NCBI RefSeq assembly: GCF_944384735.1
Contig: NZ_CALWUN010000002.1
Span: 17,770-81,769, forward strand
DNA: 64,000 bases
DNA from: an uncultured Agathobaculum sp.
GTDB taxonomy: Bacteria; Bacillota; Clostridia; Oscillospirales; Butyricicoccaceae
Reading direction: 5' to 3'
Below are positions 61,154 to 64,000 of this stretch, piece by piece. The position numbers and the translations under genes are program-made. Within the stretch, counting starts at the first letter, position 1; the number at the start of each line of letters is the position of its first letter. The notes under the pieces were generated by a model, which worked only from the letters and a program-made list of their open reading frames with translations, had not been told where the DNA came from and made no database searches.

Positions 61154-62359
61154 ATGCAAAAAGGGGACGCGGCAAAACTCAAGCTGCTGCTGGCGGGCAT
61201 CTCCGCCCGGCTAAATAAGAACAAGGACTTTTTTGCGCGGGCATCCGGCACATTTGTTTCGGGCAAAAAACAGTTCGAAGCCCGCCTGACGCGCGACGGC
61301 GAGGACTACCGCTTGCGGTTTCAGGGTGCGGAACGCACGGTCGATGCGGACGGCTTTTGCGCATTTTTCGCTGAACAAGCGGAAAAATACGACGAAGCGG
61401 TGCTTGAATATACCGAGCGCGGCTCTGTTGTCACACTGTCGGTCACGACGCGCGGCGTACAGATGAAGCAGGCCGAGCGGCAGGCGACGGCCGAGGAAAA
61501 AGCCGCTGCGGCCAATCCCCTGCTCGATCCCGGCCGGCAGTACCTGATCCGGGTCGACCGCGCGGCGGCGCTTCTGCGCGAGATCGGCATCCTGACCGCG
61601 GACGGCAAGCTGAAAAACGATATGATCCGCAAGTACAACCAGATCGACCACTATGTCGAGCTGGTCGCACCGATGTTCGCGCAGGATGACAGCGACGACG
61701 AGATCGTGCTGCTCGACTGTGCCTGCGGCAAATCCTATCTCAGCTTTGTCATGAACTACTATCTGCATGAGGTGCTGCGCCGCCGCTGCCGCGTGATCGG
61801 CGTTGACATCAACGAGCATGTCATCGCGGAAAGCCGCGCGATGGCCAAACGTCTGGGCTATCACAATATGCGGTTCCAGTGCGCCGATTTACGCACCTAC
61901 CAGCCGCCCGCAGATGTGACGGCGGTCATTTCACTGCACGCCTGCGATATCGCGACCGATTTGGCGCTTGCGACCGCTATCCGGGCGCGCGCCAAGTATA
62001 TCGCCTGCGTGCCGTGCTGCCATAAGGAACTGCTTGACCAGTACACCCTGCCCGGCCTCGAACCGCTGACCAAGTTCGGCGTGTTCAAGGCGCGCTTTAA
62101 CGATGTGCTGACCGACAGCATGCGCGCGCTCAGGCTGGAAGCCGAAGGCTATAAGGTGTCGGTCGTCGAATATATTTCGCCGCTGGACACGCCGAAAAAC
62201 CTGCTCATCCGCGCTACGCGCGTCGGGCGGGACAACCCGCGCGCCCGCAGGGAATACGACGCGGTGCGCAGCCTGCTCGGTACGACCTCTGAGCTGGACC
62301 GCCGCTGTACGGACATGGAGGGCGAGTTTTTCATTACAGACGACGACCTGCTCGGGTAA
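61154..62359 (+). CDS. Class I SAM-dependent methyltransferase
   Basis: A 401-residue protein. The N-terminal 140 residues lack a known fold. The SAM-binding motif is LLDCACGKSYLSFVMNYY (about 190) with the acidic end of motif II in RVIGVDINEHVIAES. A later HACDIATDLALATAIRA and CVPCCHKELLDQY match the Methyltransf_32 family, which modifies RNA or proteins. I chose ATG 61154, 10 nt after AAAGG; ATG 61133 is less likely. It is 91 bp after the ABC ATPase gene and may be a separate unit. Confidence 0.8.
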   Translation: MQKGDAAKLKLLLAGISARLNKNKDFFARASGTFVSGKKQFEARLTRDGEDYRLRFQGAERTVDADGFCAFFAEQAEKYDEAVLEYTERGSVVTLSVTTRGVQMKQAERQATAEEKAAAANPLLDPGRQYLIRVDRAAALLREIGILTADGKLKNDMIRKYNQIDHYVELVAPMFAQDDSDDEIVLLDCACGKSYLSFVMNYYLHEVLRRRCRVIGVDINEHVIAESRAMAKRLGYHNMRFQCADLRTYQPPADVTAVISLHACDIATDLALATAIRARAKYIACVPCCHKELLDQYTLPGLEPLTKFGVFKARFNDVLTDSMRALRLEAEGYKVSVVEYISPLDTPKNLLIRATRVGRDNPRARREYDAVRSLLGTTSELDRRCTDMEGEFFITDDDLLG

Positions 62360-62425
62360 CACATGGAACGCCTCCGAATAGACTGGTATTGAAGTCTCTT
62401 CAACCACGATTTGGAGGTAATCTAC

Positions 62426-63349
62426 ATGGCTGATAAAGTCTGCTGCCCAGGCCCCATCTGCGGCGGTAATAACAATAACGGCACGGCCGGCAGCTTCCGC
62501 GAAGCTGTCTGCGTGCATACCAAGAAGGTCTACGACTCCTGCCGCAGCAAGGAGTGCCTGCGCGATATCCGCGTCTACTTGTGCCGCGACGCGCAGGAAC
62601 TGCTCAACGCCGGCGGTATCGCATCCGTCAAGCCGCGCGCAGCCGAGCTGTTGTGCGTCAAGATTGATGTTGAGCATGTCCAGTTCAATCGAGGTTGCTA
62701 TACCATCGACATCCGCTTCTTCTACCGCATCGAGTGTGAGGTCAGCTGCGTGGTCGGCCGTCCCCGCATCATTGACGGCCTTGCCGTGTTCGACAAGCGC
62801 GTGGTGTTGTTCGGCGGCGAAGGCGGTGCGCGCATCTTCTCCTCCCGCTATATCGAGGACGGCATGGACGTCCAGCTTGCGCCTGACAGCAACAAGCCGA
62901 CCGCGGTCGTCGAGGTTGTCGACCCGATTGTGCTCGACGCACGGGTCGTAGCGCCTGAGACCTCTTGCAACTGCTGCTGCTGCGCGCTGCATGAGGTTCC
63001 GCGCTCGATCTGCTCGTGCTTCGGCGGTGACAATCTGGTGCTGGATCACGATGGTTACCAGCTGTTTGTCACGCTCGGCCAGTTCTCGATCATCCGCCTG
63101 GAGCGCGATATCCAGCTGCTGATGCCGGCGTACGACATCTGCCTGCCGCGCCGCGACTGCTCGGGCAGCGGTGTTGGCGGCGAGCAGGACCCCTGCGAGA
63201 TCTTTGCGAACTTCGAGTTCCCGATCGAGGAATTCTTCCCGCCCAAGCCGGAGTGCGCCGATAACCTGTGCGGTGCGCTGAGCGGCGGCTCGAATGGCGG
63301 TTGTGGCTGCGGCAGTTCCAATGGCTGCGGCTGCAAGTCCTGCGGCTAA
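62426..63349 (+). CDS. Cys-rich structural protein, spore-coat-like
   Basis: A 307-residue protein with about 30 Cys residues. It begins MADKVCCPGPICGGNNNNG. The middle (about 25-230) is beta-rich with FREAVCVHTKKVYDSCRSKECLRD and a CNCCCC cluster near 180. The C-terminus is Gly/Ser/Cys-rich (GCGCGSSNGCGCKSCG). This layout suggests cross-linking in a spore outer layer, but no named family is clear to me. TTGGAGG precedes the start. A small hairpin, TTGAAG/CTTCAA (62389-62403), lies in the leader. Confidence 0.65.
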   Translation: MADKVCCPGPICGGNNNNGTAGSFREAVCVHTKKVYDSCRSKECLRDIRVYLCRDAQELLNAGGIASVKPRAAELLCVKIDVEHVQFNRGCYTIDIRFFYRIECEVSCVVGRPRIIDGLAVFDKRVVLFGGEGGARIFSSRYIEDGMDVQLAPDSNKPTAVVEVVDPIVLDARVVAPETSCNCCCCALHEVPRSICSCFGGDNLVLDHDGYQLFVTLGQFSIIRLERDIQLLMPAYDICLPRRDCSGSGVGGEQDPCEIFANFEFPIEEFFPPKPECADNLCGALSGGSNGGCGCGSSNGCGCKSCG

Positions 63350-63445
63350 ATCAGATTGCGCGCCAAGGCTGCCAGCCATGCGTCACCGGCGCCTATCGCA
63401 ATAGGACGCCCGATCCAGCCTGTCTGGTAAGCCGCAACGCATAAA

Positions 63446-63490
63446 AATAACCCGCCCTGCCGGCATGTATTGCCGGCAGGGCGGGTTTTG
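63446..63490. terminator. 17-bp bidirectional terminator
   Basis: AACCCGCC-type arm (63449-63465) pairs perfectly with 63471-63487 around a 5-nt loop. A T-run follows on the plus strand and an A-run precedes it, so it can end both the Cys-rich gene and glnS. The rest of the 218-bp gap between these genes holds nothing else I can support. Confidence 0.9.
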
Positions 63491-63567
63491 TTTTGTGAAA
63501 ATCCATGTTGCTGCGCAAGCGCTTTTTCAGCGTTTTACTGCAAAATACCATTTGCGCAGCATGCGGA

Positions 63568-64000
63568 TCACTTCTGCAAGGTTTTGGCAAAGCTGTCCTT
63601 GAGGGTGACGATGCGGTTGAAGCGTCCCGCTTCCCTGTCCTTGACATAGTAGCCCATGCGGACGAACTGGAAGCGCTCACCCTCCTTGGCATCCTTGAGC
63701 GACGGCTCGAGCTTGCAGCCGGTCAGCTTTTTGAGCGAGTCCGGATTGAGATAGTCGAGGTAATCCGTACCCTCGGGTACGTCGTTGACATTCTCGAGCG
63801 TGAACAGGTTGTCGTACAGGTACAGATCGGCGTCGACTGCATGTTGGGCGGAGACCCAGTGGATCGTGCCCTTGACCTTGCGGCCGTCGGCCGGCATGCC
63901 GTTGCCGGTCTCGAGGTCGGCCGTGCAGCGGAGCTCGACGATCTTGCCGTTTTCGTCCTTGACGACCTCGTTGCACTTGACGATATACGCGCCCATCAGG
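63568..64000 (-). CDS. glnS: Glutaminyl-tRNA synthetase, 3' end only
   Basis: The last 144 residues of a class I synthetase; the gene continues past the right edge. It is the C-terminal beta-barrel anticodon-binding part: GAYIVKCNEVVKDENGKIVE, then KGTIHWVSAQHAVDADLYLYD, DYLNPDSLKKLTG and RFQFVRMGYYVKDRE. These match GlnRS rather than GluRS. The ATG at 63996 is internal, as a Leu codon in frame precedes it. The presence of GlnRS is notable in a Clostridium-like genome, where transamidation is common. Confidence 0.93.
   Translation of the reverse strand, partial: LMGAYIVKCNEVVKDENGKIVELRCTADLETGNGMPADGRKVKGTIHWVSAQHAVDADLYLYDNLFTLENVNDVPEGTDYLDYLNPDSLKKLTGCKLEPSLKDAKEGERFQFVRMGYYVKDREAGRFNRIVTLKDSFAKTLQK

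Noticed and set aside
1-64000. Mobile elements, prophage, CRISPR arrays or toxin-antitoxin pairs
   Set aside because: I looked for transposase or integrase motifs, regularly spaced repeats and small paired genes and saw none.

Overview
The window is ordinary chromosome of a spore-forming, GC-rich Firmicute, most likely class Clostridia and probably the Oscillospirales side (my inference; the genus cannot be read from the sequence). The support is a sporulation set (spoIVA, a SipL-like partner, both dipicolinate synthase subunits), Gram-positive regulatory RNAs (T-box, FMN riboswitch, intrinsic terminators with U-tracts), an SLH surface protein, the sepF-ylmG-divIVA-ileS cluster, and frequent TTG/GTG starts behind strong GGAGG ribosome-binding sites. 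I see no prophage, insertion sequence, CRISPR array or integrase. One tRNA gene, tRNA-Ser(CGA), is present.

Layout. 1-60 is the 5' end of rarA. 129-2031 is an ECF sigma factor with its membrane anti-sigma partner. 2164-9072 is one minus-strand run: a P-loop kinase, a MacA-like adaptor, a MacB-type ABC ATPase and permease, and an SLH protein, so an export machine with a wall-bound partner. 9205-10589 is a NfeD/SPFH membrane pair. 10814-15475 holds a CpXC protein, a permease of the ArsP_2 type, a DEAD-box helicase, a phosphodiester glycosidase-like protein and the tRNA. 15605-17995 is a divergent AraC regulator/MATE pair. 18047-25339 reads rightwards: T-box-alaS, a HIT protein, comEC, holA and an RNase M5-like Toprim protein. 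An FMN riboswitch and ribU follow, then a metallophosphoesterase.

27431-31296 is a YtrA-like GntR regulator with two membrane proteins, an ABC ATPase and a signal-anchored protein of unknown function, behind a promoter carrying two nearly identical operators. 31360-49795 is a long minus-strand housekeeping block: two radical-SAM proteins, miaB, mutS, mutL, miaA, hfq, a membrane-fusion protein, yggS, sepF, yggT, divIVA, ileS, lspA, a pseudouridine synthase and a HAD phosphatase. 49846-52791 is a metal-efflux operon with a CadC-like repressor and an unusual P-type ATPase. 52828-57503 holds the spore genes, with candidate sigma-E and sigma-K promoters.

57763-62359 carries two small proteins, then an operon led by a structured leader with a clean promoter and terminator. 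That operon encodes a TM1266-like regulator, an ABC importer of the SsuABC/NMT1 class and a methyltransferase downstream. 62426-63349 is a Cys-rich, spore-coat-like protein, and the window ends in the 3' part of glnS.

The best candidates for something new are the unclassified leader RNA at 58333-58470, the metal ATPase with a CPT motif and an acidic N-terminus in place of a metal-binding domain, and the paired operators at 31230-31287.
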